Positions 21,315-35,334 are shown, counted from the first letter of the stretch. The stretch: 64,000 nucleotides of DNA from Chaenocephalus aceratus (GCA_023974075.1 JAMFTG010000204.1:72001-136000), one strand, 5' to 3'. The notes: generated by a model not told the origin, from the sequence alone. Translations and numbers: made by a program.

Positions 21315-22510
21315 AGCATAAGAAGGGTGGGTACGGAGAGGTGAGGAACAAGTTCCAAGGGATAAGGATCAAGGGGCGAGGAGTGAGGGGCAATGCTTGA
21401 GGGGAAGGGATTGAGGGGCAAGGAACTACAGGGTGGAGCAACTATAGAGGGGTAAGTGTCTAGGGGCAAGTTTCAAGGGCAAGGAACAAGACGTGATGAG
21501 CTGTTGTTGAGAAGCGGGATCAAAAGGGGAGGTTTGGGGGTGATGGGCGAGTTTGGGGGCTGAGGAGCTATGGTATGGCAGAGGATCCAGGATCCAGGAG
21601 TAAGAATCAAATGGTAAGGAGCTATTTGCAAGTAACGGTGATCGATGGGCGAGGTTTGGGGGTTAAGGATCGAGGGGCAAGGATCGAGGGGCAAGGACCT
21701 ATGGGTGAGGATCGAGGTGCAAAGAACGAGGGCCGATGATTCAGGGGGTAGGTGGTGAGTTTCAGAGGGTTATGATTTAGAGATTTAAGAAGCGAGGATC
21801 CAAGGGGGATGTCTAGGGGGGCAAGGAGTGAGGATGGGTGGGCAAGTGAACCGAGGGCTGATGATCCAACGGTAAGGATTAAGGGGGTAAGGGTTGACGG
21901 ACGAGGTTTGATGGGCGAGGAGCTTTAGGTGATTATCCCAGGGCAAGGATCAAGCTGGAAGGAGCTGTTTGCGAGGAAGATGGATCAACGGGCGAGGTTT
22001 ACGGTGCGAGGTTGTGGGGGTTTAAGGGTCGAGGAGCGAGGAGATGCGGGTGAGGACCAAGGTGCAAAGTGTGGGGTTCAGGGGGCGAAGAATGATATAA
22101 TACAGTAGGAACATTGGCTGTAATACTTCCCATTTCCCCGGTGTGGGACTCATAAAGGATTCCTGATTCTGATTGGCGAGAGGCCGTGGGCGAGGAGTGA
22201 GGATCCAGGGGCAAGGTAATCTAGGGGCGTGGTCTGAGGGGCGAGGAGTGAGGATCCAGGGGCAAGGTAATCTAGGGGCGTGGTCCGAGGGGCGAGGAGT
22301 GAGGATCCAGTGGCAAGGAAATCGAGGGGCGAGGATCCAACGGTAAGGATGGAAGAGCAGAATTGAGGTGGAATGTTTGAGGGGAAATTAGCGAAAGGCG
22401 AGGGGTTTGGAAACAACGGTCGAAGCGCGAAAACTGAGGAGTGAGGTGTGAGGATAGAAGGGGAAGAGTCATGGGGCAAGGATGGAGGCCCGAGGGTCAA
22501 AGAGCAAATC
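21315..22510 (+). repeat. degenerate G/A-rich tandem repeat
   Basis: About 1.2 kb is built from degenerate words such as gaggggcaaggatc and ggcgaggagtgagg, strongly enriched for G and A on the plus strand. A clearer tandem pair (gaggatccaggggcaagg, then taatctaggggcgtgg) lies at 22196-22310. Minus-strand frames of up to 116 codons are repeat translations. Confidence 0.85.
22132..22176 (+). repeat. retroposon tail with ATTCTG-type end
   Basis: The phrase gtgtgggactcataaagg followed by tcctgattctgattgg is a fish retroposon 3' end. It lies in the G/A-rich repeat and breaks its base skew. Similar tails occur near 3930-3980 (inverted), 35820 and 39028. Confidence 0.55.
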
Positions 22511-22559
22511 TCTTTTTTTTTTTTTTGATTTCAGTGTTTTTTTGTGAATATTGTTACAC

Positions 22560-23430
22560 AACTCCACCTGCACCAGAACCTCTCTCCATCAGGGCCAGAA
22601 CCTCTCTCCATCAGGACCAGAACCTCTCTCCATCAGGACCAAAACCTCTCTCCATCAGGACCTCTCTCCATCAGGACCAGAACATCTCTCCATCAGGACC
22701 TCTCTCCATCGGGACCAAAACCTCTCTCCATCAGGACCAAAACCTCTCTCCATCGGGACCAAAACCTCTCTCCATCAGGACCAGAACATCTCTCCATCAG
22801 GACCTCTCTCCATCAGGACCAGAACCTCTATCCATCAGGACCTCTCTCCATCAGGACCAGAACCTCTCTCCATCAGGACCTCTCTCCATCAGGACCAGAA
22901 CCTCTCTCCATCAGGACCTCTCTCCATCAGGACCAGAACCTCTCTCCATCAGGACCTCTCTCCATCAGGACCAGAACCTCTCTCCATCAGGACCTCTCTC
23001 CATCAGGACCAGAACTTCTCTCCATCAGGACCAGAACCTCTCTCCATCAGGACCTCTCTCCATCAAGACCAGAACCTCTCTCCATCAGGACCTCTCTCCA
23101 TCAGGATCAGAACCTCTCTCCATCAGGACCAGAACTTCTCTCCATCAGGACCAGAACCCCTCTCCATCAGGACCAGAACCTCTCTCCATCAGGACCTCTC
23201 TCCATCAGGACCAGAACCTCTCTCCATCAGGACCTCTCTCCATCAGGACCAGAACTTCTCTCCATCAGGACCAGAACCTCTCTCCATCAGGACCAGAACC
23301 TCTCTCCATCAGGACCTCTCTCCATCAGGACCAGAACCTCTCTCCATCAGGACCAGAACCTCTCTCCATCAGGACCTCTCTCCATCAGGACCAGAACCTC
23401 TCTCCATCAGGACCGGAACCTCTTTCCATC
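22560..23430 (+). repeat. 15/21-bp interspersed minisatellite
   Basis: A core of 15 bp (cctctctccatcagg) is followed either directly by the next core or by a 6-bp insert (accaga), giving units of 15 or 21 bp. About 45 units are present. Both lengths are multiples of three, so all three plus frames stay open for over 300 codons; none is a gene. Confidence 0.95.
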
Positions 23431-23480
23431 TGAACAGTTTCTTCCCCTCCGCTATCGGCCTCATCAACAAGGCCCGCCCC
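23425..23480 (+). pseudogene. possible LINE ORF C-terminal scrap
   Basis: Just past the minisatellite one frame reads NSFFPSAIGLINKARPH and stop, which resembles the C-terminal end of several fish LINE polyproteins. It is too short to assign a clade. The minisatellite may have grown inside this element. Confidence 0.35.
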
Positions 23481-23767
23481 CACTGAGACTGACTGTTGTC
23501 CACCACACAAACATGATGCATTACATTAATTAGACCCTCCAGAAAAACGCGGGCTAAAACCCTTGATTATGTGATTATACATGCGGGGTTTGGATGGGAT
23601 TTTATGCGTTGAAATAGCGAAATATGCTAAATATTTTTTGGGAAATATTGGGCTGTCTTATTTATTCTCTCTCACACACAACCTGCCACTAACGTTAAGC
23701 CCTTTACTATTCAATTAAACACATTCAATGTTTATCTATTGTAAAAGCAATTGGGCTATTTTAATCA

Positions 23768-23771
23768 CACT

Positions 23772-23850
<79 letters not shown>
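23768..23850. repeat. (AC)n microsatellite
   Basis: A run of about 40 AC dinucleotides with one cgc interruption. Confidence 0.98.
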
Positions 23851-23851
<1 letters not shown>

Positions 23852-24019
23852 ATTTGTATTGTATTATTGAATGAGAGAGGTTCCAGGTTGTTGTGTTTCA
23901 TATTCATGAGAATATTTGTCATTGTTCAAATAATAATAAATATTTGCATAAAGCATATTTGTCCACTCATCTGTTGATAAGAGTATTAAAAACTTGAAAA
24001 ATATTCCTCTAAGGTACAT

Positions 24020-24090
24020 TTAGAACAGATACAAAATGTGCGATTAATTTGCGATTAATCGCGATTAACTATTTTAATCGACTGACAGCC

Positions 24091-24094
<4 letters not shown>
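24020..24094. mobile_element. hAT-like terminus
   Basis: The phrase gcgattaatcgcgattaac followed by atcgactgacagccct is one end of a common fish hAT family whose termini read agggctgtca. The same end recurs at about 43370-43418 and 57130-57178, next to the same AC and AT repeats. Confidence 0.6.
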
Positions 24095-24135
<41 letters not shown>

Positions 24136-24136
24136 A
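24095..24136. repeat. (AT)n microsatellite
   Basis: A perfect AT run at the edge of the hAT-like terminus. Equivalent runs lie at 43420-43449 and 57180-57210. Confidence 0.95.
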
Positions 24137-24320
24137 GCTAAGTATATTGTGTGTTCCACTGTAAGAGGAGCCTAGGCCTTCAGATTTTGATTGTAGCAGT
24201 TGTGAAAATTAAGATAAAGCTTCTGAATTTGTTCTGGTTATAATCCCGACTTCTTGAATATTTGAAAGGCCAATACTCTTGTACTCTTCAAAAAGTCTCT
24301 CAAAACTAACTCTGATTGTA

Positions 24321-24380
24321 TGTGAAGCGTCTTTGAGCACTAGAACAAGCCCTATACAAATCCCATCCATTATTATTATA
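24321..24380 (+). repeat. LINE 3' tail fragment
   Basis: The phrase gtgaagcgtctttgagcac, followed by ctatacaaat and ATT repeats, resembles an L2/CR1-type 3' end. It recurs at about 43640-43700 and 57400-57460 within the duplicated module. The 60-codon minus-strand frames here are chance. Confidence 0.55.
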
Positions 24381-24654
24381 CAGATCCACATCTCTCCTCA
24401 GGGTGGACATTGCTGGCACACTCAGCTGAATGGTTTTGTTTTTATATTGCATTATTACTTGTATACACTTTAATAAACTGATGTGTGGTCAGAGAAAGTC
24501 ATTCAATAACTTTATTCATGCTCAATGGAACATTTCAAGTTGCATTTCAAAATATGTGCCAATAACAATATGTGGAAGAAATATTCCTTCATTTGTTCAT
24601 TTTTTTAACAGCAGATTCTTATCTTCTCTATTTGGGACACATTACATGTTAGAG

Positions 24655-25951
24655 CAGTGGTTCCCAAACCTTTTGTGCCCAAGGCACCAAAGGACAAGTA
24701 AACATCTCAAGGCACACCTATTGTGCAACACAGCCCTTATAACACGTGTTATCACTCATATCATGTAACATATCTGTACATGTGCATAATTAGTTACTAA
24801 TGCCAAATAAAATGTGACAAAGACAACTATATTACCCATGAAATATTTATTAATGAAGTATTTCAGAAATTAATTTGAAACGTTATCAAATTAGGCTTCA
24901 TCAAAGCAGCAACACACTCATTTAAATCAGACAGGTCACACAATAAAAGATGAGGCAAAGGAAACTCAGCACAGAGAACTGTCAATGCAAGGAAGCTGCA
25001 TTGTCCATGGTCCTGAACTACAAATTACAAATTATAAATGTAAATAAATAATAAATAAATAGTAATGTAAAATTTCAGCAATCAGCATTGAAACATGTGC
25101 TATTGTAAATATTTTGCCGATTTACAAATCAGTGAGATGCATGTGCCTGTCGGGGCGCGCAGAATGTTGTAATCCTTGGTGGCACTGAGGAGAGGGCCAC
25201 TCGCAAGTCCTGTTCAACAGAGAGCCGTGACCTCCTGCTGTTCTTCATGTAAATCAGAGTAGAGAACGCCAACTCCAGAGATGGGGTCGTTACTAATTTT
25301 TTTAAATATATTACATATTACTTTAAAAAAAAGTAATATATTACACTACTTTGTTACTATCTACATAAAGTAACTCGTTACTTTACTCGCCGAGCACGTA
25401 CGAACTGCACATGCGTGAGTGGCAATAACTCGCCTTACCAGCAGGTGGCGGTAGTGTGTATTTGTCATTCAAAACAGGCAACAACCGGAAGACAGAGAAG
25501 AAGAACAGACTGTGATATAAACAAACAACAAATAGCGTGTGCGTTAGCTTCACCTTAGCATGTGTTCTTTGCAGGTGCTTGTTGAGGTGTGACGTGGTGT
25601 TCACAGCCGTGGATAACAGCTTCTGGCCCGGACACAGTTTGCACCTCACCGTCACATTCCTGTCTATTCTTCGGACGAACTCAAAGTAACGGGCATACCT
25701 CCACCCCTCGAGAGTTATCGCTGACTCAGCCATGTTTATGCAGCACTGCACGTGGAGATGTGGACGCGCAAGTCGCGCAGATTACGTACATATAAACCTA
25801 CAAAGTACTGATATAGTAAATTAAAAAATAATTATTTCTGTGTAGTTGTATATTGCAATAATAACGTATGGTTGTCACAAAATCCCACGGCACACCCGGA
25901 CTTGACTCACGGCACACCAGTGTGCCGCGGCACACCGTTTGGGAACCACTG
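24655..25951 (-). mobile_element. hAT transposon remnant, 1297 bp
   Basis: The ends cagtggttcccaaac and gtttgggaaccactg are perfect 15-bp inverted repeats. The 8-bp duplication TGTTAGAG flanks it (24647-24654, 25952-25959). It interrupts sequence that is continuous at 28610-28640. Near the right end the minus strand encodes a BED finger. The rest of the transposase is missing, so this is an internally deleted hAT. Confidence 0.95.
25383..25751 (-). pseudogene. hAT transposase N-terminal BED zinc finger
   Basis: A minus-strand frame has a Cys-x2-Cys pair (VRCKLCPG) followed about 20 residues later by His-x4-His in HLNKHLQRTH. This is the BED-finger pattern used by hAT transposases to bind DNA. 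The frame starts at MAESAITLEGWRYARYFEF or a few codons upstream. A good donor (AAG then GTGAAG) follows the finger, so this was probably exon 1, and the residues after the finger are intron read-through. No catalytic domain remains. Confidence 0.7.
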
Positions 25952-25961
25952 TGTTAGAGAA

Positions 25962-25966
25962 TATGA

Positions 25967-25997
<31 letters not shown>

Positions 25998-26040
25998 GAC
26001 AGACACACACACACACACACACATACACACACACACACAA
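25962..26040. repeat. (AC)n microsatellite
   Basis: An imperfect AC run with aaac, agac and atac interruptions, directly after the hAT target duplication. Confidence 0.97.
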
Positions 26041-28500
<2,460 letters not shown>

Positions 28501-28504
28501 TCAA

Positions 28505-28625
28505 TCTGTTGAAGCATTTTTTATTCCTCTTCTGACTCAAACTGAACCATCCTGTTACATGTTATTCCCAACACAGGCTAGCAGCAGATTCTTACACAGG
28601 ATGTATATTTGGGACACATTACATG
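28505..28625 (-). pseudogene. olfactory receptor 3'-end remnant
   Basis: Read on the minus strand, atacatcctgtgtaagaatc and then tgctgctagcc match the C-terminal codons of the OR at 14100, and the following cagtttgagtcagaagagg matches its 3' flank. Only the tail survives. It lies just downstream of the minus-strand receptor at 28974. Confidence 0.75.
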
Positions 28626-28973
28626 TTAGAGAATACGAAGGTGAACATATTGTCAACATATTGGGAACATAGTTGATATGAAGCTGCTCTGTGTGTGTTC
28701 ACAGCGAGGAGCTTCATTCAGCTTTAACTTCAGTTTCACTCCTAACGTCCGGACTCATGGACCTTTCAGGGTTCTCCTAAAATACCTGAGGCTGATATGA
28801 GAAGTGAAAAGCAAGAGAAGAAACAGAAAGAGAGAGCAGCATCAAGCTCAGCACATGTACAGCTGCACGTTTCATTTCCTTCCTCTGCACACAGTGAACG
28901 AGACACGTCATTAGAGTTAATACTGCTGAAGTCAGGGTCCTTTCATTCTCTGTCTCTGCAATCTCTTGATGAC

Positions 28974-29899
28974 CTACACTTCACCGTACAACAGGCGCTT
29001 ACATATGATGCGGATTCTAGACATCTTCAGCCCGTACAGGACTGGGGTAAAGAGAGGCTGGCATGTTAGAAAGTACAGGGATAATAAAATGCGCAGCATG
29101 TTGGGAACACTGCTCATATCAAACCTGCTCTGTAATATCTGGAAAAAACCTCCAAAGGAGAAGTTAAGCAAGGAAGCGAGGTGAGGTGTGCAGGTACTGA
29201 GAGCTTTCTGTCTGGTCTGTTTGGAGCCAGAGAAACACACTCTGAGGATCCTCATGTACGTGTACAGGATTAAAAGCAGAGGAATGATGATGGAGATGAC
29301 TGTGTAAAAGAGCCCATAAATGTTATTGACCCTGGTGTCAGAGCAGGCCAGCTTAACAATGGAGTAATTCCCACAGTACACTTTGTTAATGATGTTCCCA
29401 CACAGCGTTAAAGACACACTTAAGGATATCAGAACAAAATTGCAAGAAAAGGGAACAACCATGACACTGCAATAAGAAAAGAAGCTTTGTTAGAAGTCAT
29501 ATATGTGTTATATTGCAGAGGATAACAGATAGCAAGATATCTGTCATAAGACATGACGGCTAAATTAGTAAATTCAACACTTCCATATGTAAACAAGCAG
29601 AAAACCTGCAGGAAGCAGAGCGGAGCAGAGACAGTGTGGATGTCAGAGAGGATCTGAACCAGAAGGAATGGAAACAACCCTGTACTACCATACAGTTCAT
29701 TTACAAACAGGCTGCACAGAAAAAGGTACATAGGTTCATGTAAGCTCCTGTTCACACAGATAACCACAATCAGCAACACGTTGGCACCTAAAATACAAAT
29801 ATACAAAGCAAGAATGATCAGGAAATAAAGGTATTTAAAAAACCCTGTGTCGAAGTATGCAGTCAGTATAAAATAGGAAGCTTCTGTAGAGTTCACCAT
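28974..29899 (-). pseudogene. olfactory receptor pseudogene, 1-bp deletion
   Basis: A 308-residue-subfamily OR. The ATG at 29899 gives MVNSTEASYF. The frame is open through TM1-TM4 (MSYDRYLAICYPL present) and breaks near 29435, where agaacaaaattgc replaces the paralogue's agaacaacaattgc: one base is lost after PFLAI. The second half is intact in another frame to the C terminus KRLLYGEV. A real receptor would be cut after TM4. The rest of the locus, including the promoter arm with TGACGTCA at 30146, is preserved. An assembly indel is possible. Confidence 0.9.
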
Positions 29900-30300
29900 G
29901 ATCCTCCTGTGGGTCTTCAAGCATCACAACACGAGCAGTGCATTACCTGGATGGAGATGTCACTTTAAACATGGCAATAACAGTGAACACATGTTCCTCA
30001 TCATGAGAACACATAAGACAGATGATCCAAACTGAGCGTCCTATATCAATGTGTATAATACAGAGATCCAGAGTGTGTGAGGGGCTGCTCTCCTCACTGA
30101 GCTGGAACTCTGAGCTGCTGCTTTTACCTTCTGTCTGCAGCTCACTGACGTCATCCTTCAGGGATCCTCCTTCTGTAACTCAGGGTTTCACCACCAGATG
30201 AAGACGTGCTCCATTCAATCCGTCAATCCACGTTATTTTAATGTCACCCAGCGACATATAGGCCTGTCCTTAAAGAATGCAGACAATTCTCTGTTTGGTG
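29900..30300 (-). promoter_or_regulatory. OR promoter arm (minus orientation)
   Basis: About 300 bp upstream of the receptor is nearly identical, inverted, to 37100-37400. It holds the palindrome TGACGTCA (30146-30153), a likely cyclic-AMP-response element, and GT donor-like sites (agaaggtaaaag, catccaggtaatg in receptor orientation) compatible with a non-coding first exon. The far edge runs into the 60-bp anchor that starts the minisatellite. Confidence 0.55.
30146..30153. promoter_or_regulatory. palindromic CRE-like site TGACGTCA
   Basis: A perfect 8-bp CRE consensus. The same site is found at the same relative place upstream of the five receptors between 29 and 60 kb. Confidence 0.5.
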
Positions 30301-30302
30301 CA

Positions 30303-33300
30303 GATGGCATCTTGTTTTCTATTCGTCTGCATCTTGGTTTCTAGTCGTCAACATCTTGTTTTCTGGTCGACACCATCTTGGTTTCTAGTCGTCACCATCT
30401 TGGTTTCTAGTCGTCACCATCTTGGTTTCTAGTCGTCACCATCTTGGTTTCTAGTCGTCAACATTTCTTTTTTTGTTCGTCAACATTTCTTTTTTTGGTC
30501 GTCACCCTCCTAGTTTCTATTCGTCACCATCTTGGTTTCTAGTAGTCACCATCTTGGTTTCTGGTCGTCACCATCATGGGTTCTGGTCGTCACCATCTTG
30601 GTTTCTAGTCGTCAACATTTCTTTTTTTGTTCGTCAACATTTCTTTTTTTGGTCGTCACCCTCCTAGTTTCTATTCGTCACCATCTTGGTTTCTAGTAGT
30701 CACCATCTTGGTTTCTAGTCGTCTCCATCTTGGTTTCTAGTCGTCACTATCTTGGTTTCTAGTCGTCACCATCTTGGTTTCAAGTCGTCTCCATCTCGGT
30801 TTCTAGTCGTCACCATCTTGGTTTCAAGTCGTCAATATCTTGGTTTCTACTCGTCAACATCTTGTTTTTTGGTCGTCACCATCTTGTTTTTGGTCATCAA
30901 CATCTTGTTTTCTAGTCGTCACCATCTTGTTTTTTGGTCGTCACCATCTTGTTTTTTGGTCATCAACATCTTGTTTTCTAGTCGTCACCATCTTGTTTTT
31001 TGTTCGTCACCATCTTGCTTTCTGGTCGTCACCATCTTGGTTTCTAGTTGTTAGCATCTTGTTTTTTGGTCGTCACCATCTTGTTTTTTGGTCATCAACA
31101 TCTTGTTTTCTAGTCGTCACCATCTTGTTTTTTGTTCGTCACCATCTTGCTTTCTGGTCGTCACCATCTTGGTTACTAGTTGTTAGCATCTTGTTTTTTG
31201 GTCGTCACCATCTTGTTTTCTGGTCGTCACTATCTTGGTTTCTAGTCATCTCCATCTTGGTTTCTAGTCGTAACAATATTGGTTTTTTTGGTCGTCACCG
31301 TCTTGGTTTCTTGTCGTCAACATCTTGTTTTCTGGTCGTCACCATCTTGGTTTCAAGTCGTCTCCATCTCGGTTTCTAGTCGTCACCATCTTGGTTTCAA
31401 GTCGTCAATATCTTGGTTTCTACTCGTCAACATCTTGTTTTTTGGTCGTCACCGTCTTGGTTTCTAGTCGTCAACATCTTGTTTTTTGGTCGTCACCATC
31501 TTGTTTTTTGGTCATCAACATCTTGTTTTCTAGTCGTCACCATCTTGTTTTTTGTTCGTCACCATCTTGCTTTCTGGTCGTCACTATCTTGGTTTCTAGT
31601 CGTCTTCATCTTGGTTTCTAGTCGTCACCATCTTGGTTTCTAGTCGTGTCCATCTTGCTTTCTAGTCGTAACCATCTTGGTTTCTAGTCGTCACCATCTT
31701 TGTTTCTAGTCGTCTCAATCTTGCTTTCTAGTCGTAACCATCTTGGTTTCTAGTCGTCACCATCTTGGTTTCTAGTCGTCAACATCTTGGTTTCTAGTCG
31801 TCAACATTTCTTTTTTTGTTCGTCAACATTTCTTTTTTTGGTCGTCACCCTCCTAGTTTCTAGTCGTCACCATCTTGTTTTCTGTTCGCTACCATCTTGG
31901 TTTCTAGTCATCACCATCTTGGTTTCTAGTCGTCAACATCTTGTTTTCTGGTCGTCACCATCTTGGTTTCTATTCGTCACCATCTTGGTTTCTAGTCATC
32001 ACCATCTTGGTTTCTAGACGTCACTATCTGGTTTTCTAGTTGTCACCATCTTGGTTTCTAGTCCTCATCATCTCGGTTTCTAGTCGTCTCAATCATGGTT
32101 TCTATTCGTAACCATCTTGGTTTCTATTCGTCACCATCTTGGTTTCTAGTCGTCTCAATCTTGGTTTCTATTCGTCACCATCTTGGTTTCTAGTCGTCTC
32201 CATCTTGGTTTCTAGTCGTCAACATCTTGGTTTCTGGTCGTCACCATCTTGTTTTCTAGTCGTCAACATCTTGGTTTCTGGTCGTAACCATCTTGGTTTC
32301 TATTCGTCACCATCTTGGTTTCTAGTCGTCACCATTTATTTTTCTGTTCATCAACATTTATTTTTTTGGTCGTCAACATCTTGGTTTCTAGTCGTCAACA
32401 TTTATTTTGTTGTTCGTCAACATTTATTTTTTTGGTCGTCACCCTCCTAGTTTCTATTCGTCACAATCTTGATTTCTGGTCGTCACCATCTTGGTTTTTG
32501 GTCGTCTCCATCTTGGTTTCTAGTCGTCACCATCTTGGTTTTTGGTCGTCACCATCTTGGTTTCTAGTCGTCAACATCTTGTTTTCTGGTCGTCACCATC
32601 TTGTTTTCTGGTCGTCACCATCTTGGTTTCTAGTCGTCACCATCTTGGTTTCTGGTCGTCACCATCTTGGTTTTTGGTCGTCTCCATCTTGGTTTCTAGT
32701 CTTCACCATCTTGGTTTTTGGTCGTCTCCATCTTGGTTTCTAGTCGTCAACATTTATTTTTTTGGTCGTCACCCTCCTAGTTTCTATTCGTCACAATCTT
32801 GTTTTCTGGTCGTCAACATCTTGGTTTCCAGTCGTCACCATCTTGTTTTTTGGTCGTCACCATCTTGGTTTCTAGTCGTCAACATCTTGGTTTCTAGTAG
32901 TCACCATCTTAGTTTTTGGTCGTCACCATCTTGGTTTCTAGACGTCACCATCTTGTTTTCTAGTCGTCACCATCTTGGTTTCTAGTCGTCAACATCTTAT
33001 TTTCTAGTCGTCACCATCTTGTTTTTTGTTCGTCACCATCTTGTTTTCTGGTCGTCACCATCTTGGTTTCTGGTCGTCATTTTGTTCGTCACCATCTTGT
33101 TTTCTGGTCGTCACCATCTTGGTTTCTAGTCGTCACCATCTTGGTTTTTGGTGGTCTCCATCTTGGTTTCTAGTCGTCACCATCTTGGTTTCTAGTCGTC
33201 TCCATCTTGGTTTCTAGTCGTCACCATCTTGGTTTCTAGTCGTCTCCATCTTGGTTTCTAGTCGTCAACATCTTGGTTTCTAGTCGTCAACATTTATTTT

Positions 33301-35276
33301 TTTGTTCGTCAACATTTATTCTTTTGGTCGTCACACTCCTAGTTTCTAGTCGTCACCATCTTGTTTTCTGGTCGTCACCATCTTGGTTTCTGGTCGTCAC
33401 CATCTTGGTTTCTAGTCGTCAACATCTTATTTTCTAGTCGTCACCATCTTGTTTTTTGTTCGTCACCATCTTGTTTTCTGGTCGTCACCATCTTGGTTTC
33501 TGGTCGTCATTTTGTTCGTCACCATCTTGTTTTCTGGTCGTCACCATCTTGGTTTCTAGTCGTCACCATCTTGGTTTTTGGTGGTCTCCATCTTGGTTTC
33601 TAGTCGTCACCATCTTGGTTTCTAGTCGTCTCCATCTTGGTTTCTAGTCGTCACCATCTTGGTTTCTAGTCGTCTCCATCTTGGTTTCTAGTCGTCAACA
33701 TCTTGGTTTCTAGTCGTCAACATTTATTTTTTTGTTCGTCAACATTTATTCTTTTGGTCGTCACACTCCTAGTTTCTAGTCGTCACCATCTTGTTTTCTG
33801 GTCGTCACCATCTTGTTTTCTAGTCGTCACCATCTCGGTTTCTAGTCATCTCAATCTTGGTTTCTATTCGTAACCATCTTGGTTTCTAGTCGTCACCATC
33901 TCGGTTTCTAGTCATCTCAATCTTGGTTTCTATTCGTAACCATCTTGCTTTCTAGTCGTCACCATCTTGGTTTCTAGTCGTCTCCATCTTGGTTTCTAGT
34001 CGTCACCATCTTGTTTTCTGGTCGTCACCATCTTGGTTTCTGGTCGTCACCATCTTGTTTTCTAGTCGTCACCATCTCGGTTTCTAGTCATCTCAATCTT
34101 GGTTTCTATTCGTAACCATCTTGGTTTCTAGTCGTCACCATCTCGGTTTCTAGTCATCTCAATCTTGGTTTCTATTCGTAACCATCTTGCTTTCTAGTCG
34201 TCACCATCTTGGTTTCTAGACGTCACCATCTTGTTTTTCTAGTCATCTCAATCTTGGTTTCTATTCGTAACCATCTTGGTTTCTAGTCGTCACCATCTCG
34301 GTTTCTAGTCATCTCAATCTTGGTTTCTATTCGTAACCATCTTGGTTTCTAGTCATCTCAATCTTGGTTTCTATTCGTAACCATCTTGGTTTCTAGACGT
34401 CACCATCTTGTTTTTCTAGTCGTCACCATCTTGGTTTCTAGTCGTCAACATCTTATTTTCTAGTCGTCACCATCTTGTTTTTTGTTCGTCACCATCTTGT
34501 TTTCTGGTCGTCACCATCTTGGTTTCTAGTCGTCACCATCTTGGTTTTTGGTGGTCTCCATCTTGGTTTCTATTCGTCACCATCTTGTTTTCTGGTCGTC
34601 AACATCTTGGTTTCTAGTCGTCACCATCTTGGTTTTTGGTCGTCACCATCTTGGTTTCTAGTTGTCACCATCTTGGTTTCTAGTCGTCACCATCTTGTTT
34701 TTTGGTCGTCACCATCTTTGTTTCTAGTCGTCAACATCTTTTTTTCTAGTTGTCACCATCTTGGTTTCTAGTCGTCACCATCTTGTTTTTTGGTCGTCAC
34801 CATCTTGGTTTCTAGTCGTCACCATCTTGGTTTCTAGTCTTCACCATCTTGGTTTCTAGTCGTCACCATCTTGGTTTATATTTGTCAACATCTTGTTTTT
34901 TGGTCGTCACCATCTTGTTTTCTGGTCGTCACCATCTTGGTTTCTAGTCGTCACCATCTTGGTTTCTAGTCGTCACCATCTTGGTTTCTGGTCGTCACCA
35001 TCTTGGTTTCTGGTCGTCACCATCTTGGATTCTAGTCGCCACCATCTTGTTTTTAGGTCGTCAACATCTTGGTTTCTAGTCGTCACCATCTTGTTTTTAG
35101 GTCGTCAACATCTTGGTTTCTAGTCGTCACCATCTTGGTTTTTGGTCGTCACCATCTTGGTTTCTAGTTGTCACCATCTTGGTTTTTGGTCGTCACCATC
35201 TTGGTTTCTAGTCGTCACCATCTTGTTTTTAGGTTGTCACCATCTTGGTTTCTGGTCGTCAACATCTTGTTTTTTG
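30303..35276 (+). repeat. 22-bp minisatellite, ~5 kb array
   Basis: The consensus is 22 bp: gtcgtcaccatcttgg followed by tttcta. Over 200 units are present with common variants (aacatcttg, ttgttttttg, tctccatc). A longer variant block (aacatttatttttttg, gttcgtc, caccctcctag) recurs at irregular intervals. Direct higher-order copies exist, for example about 33000-33340 and 33430-33770. Three turns are 66 bp, so frames of 60-180 codons reading like SSPSWFLVVTILVS occur everywhere and are not genes. Confidence 0.98.
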
Positions 35277-35334
35277 TTATATTCCACAATGTCAAATGCT
35301 TTATATTTCAGGAAGCTCTATACTTATATACTAA

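Noticed and set aside
22441..23533. Three overlapping frames of over 300 codons
   Set aside because: Units of 15 and 21 bp keep all three frames open. The proteins are pure repeat with no independent support.
28797..29184. Plus-strand frames at 28797-29069 and 28966-29184, with equivalents at 44196-44583 and 57957-58434
   Set aside because: They overlap the antisense strand of OR coding and 3' sequence. They recur only because the receptors are duplicated.
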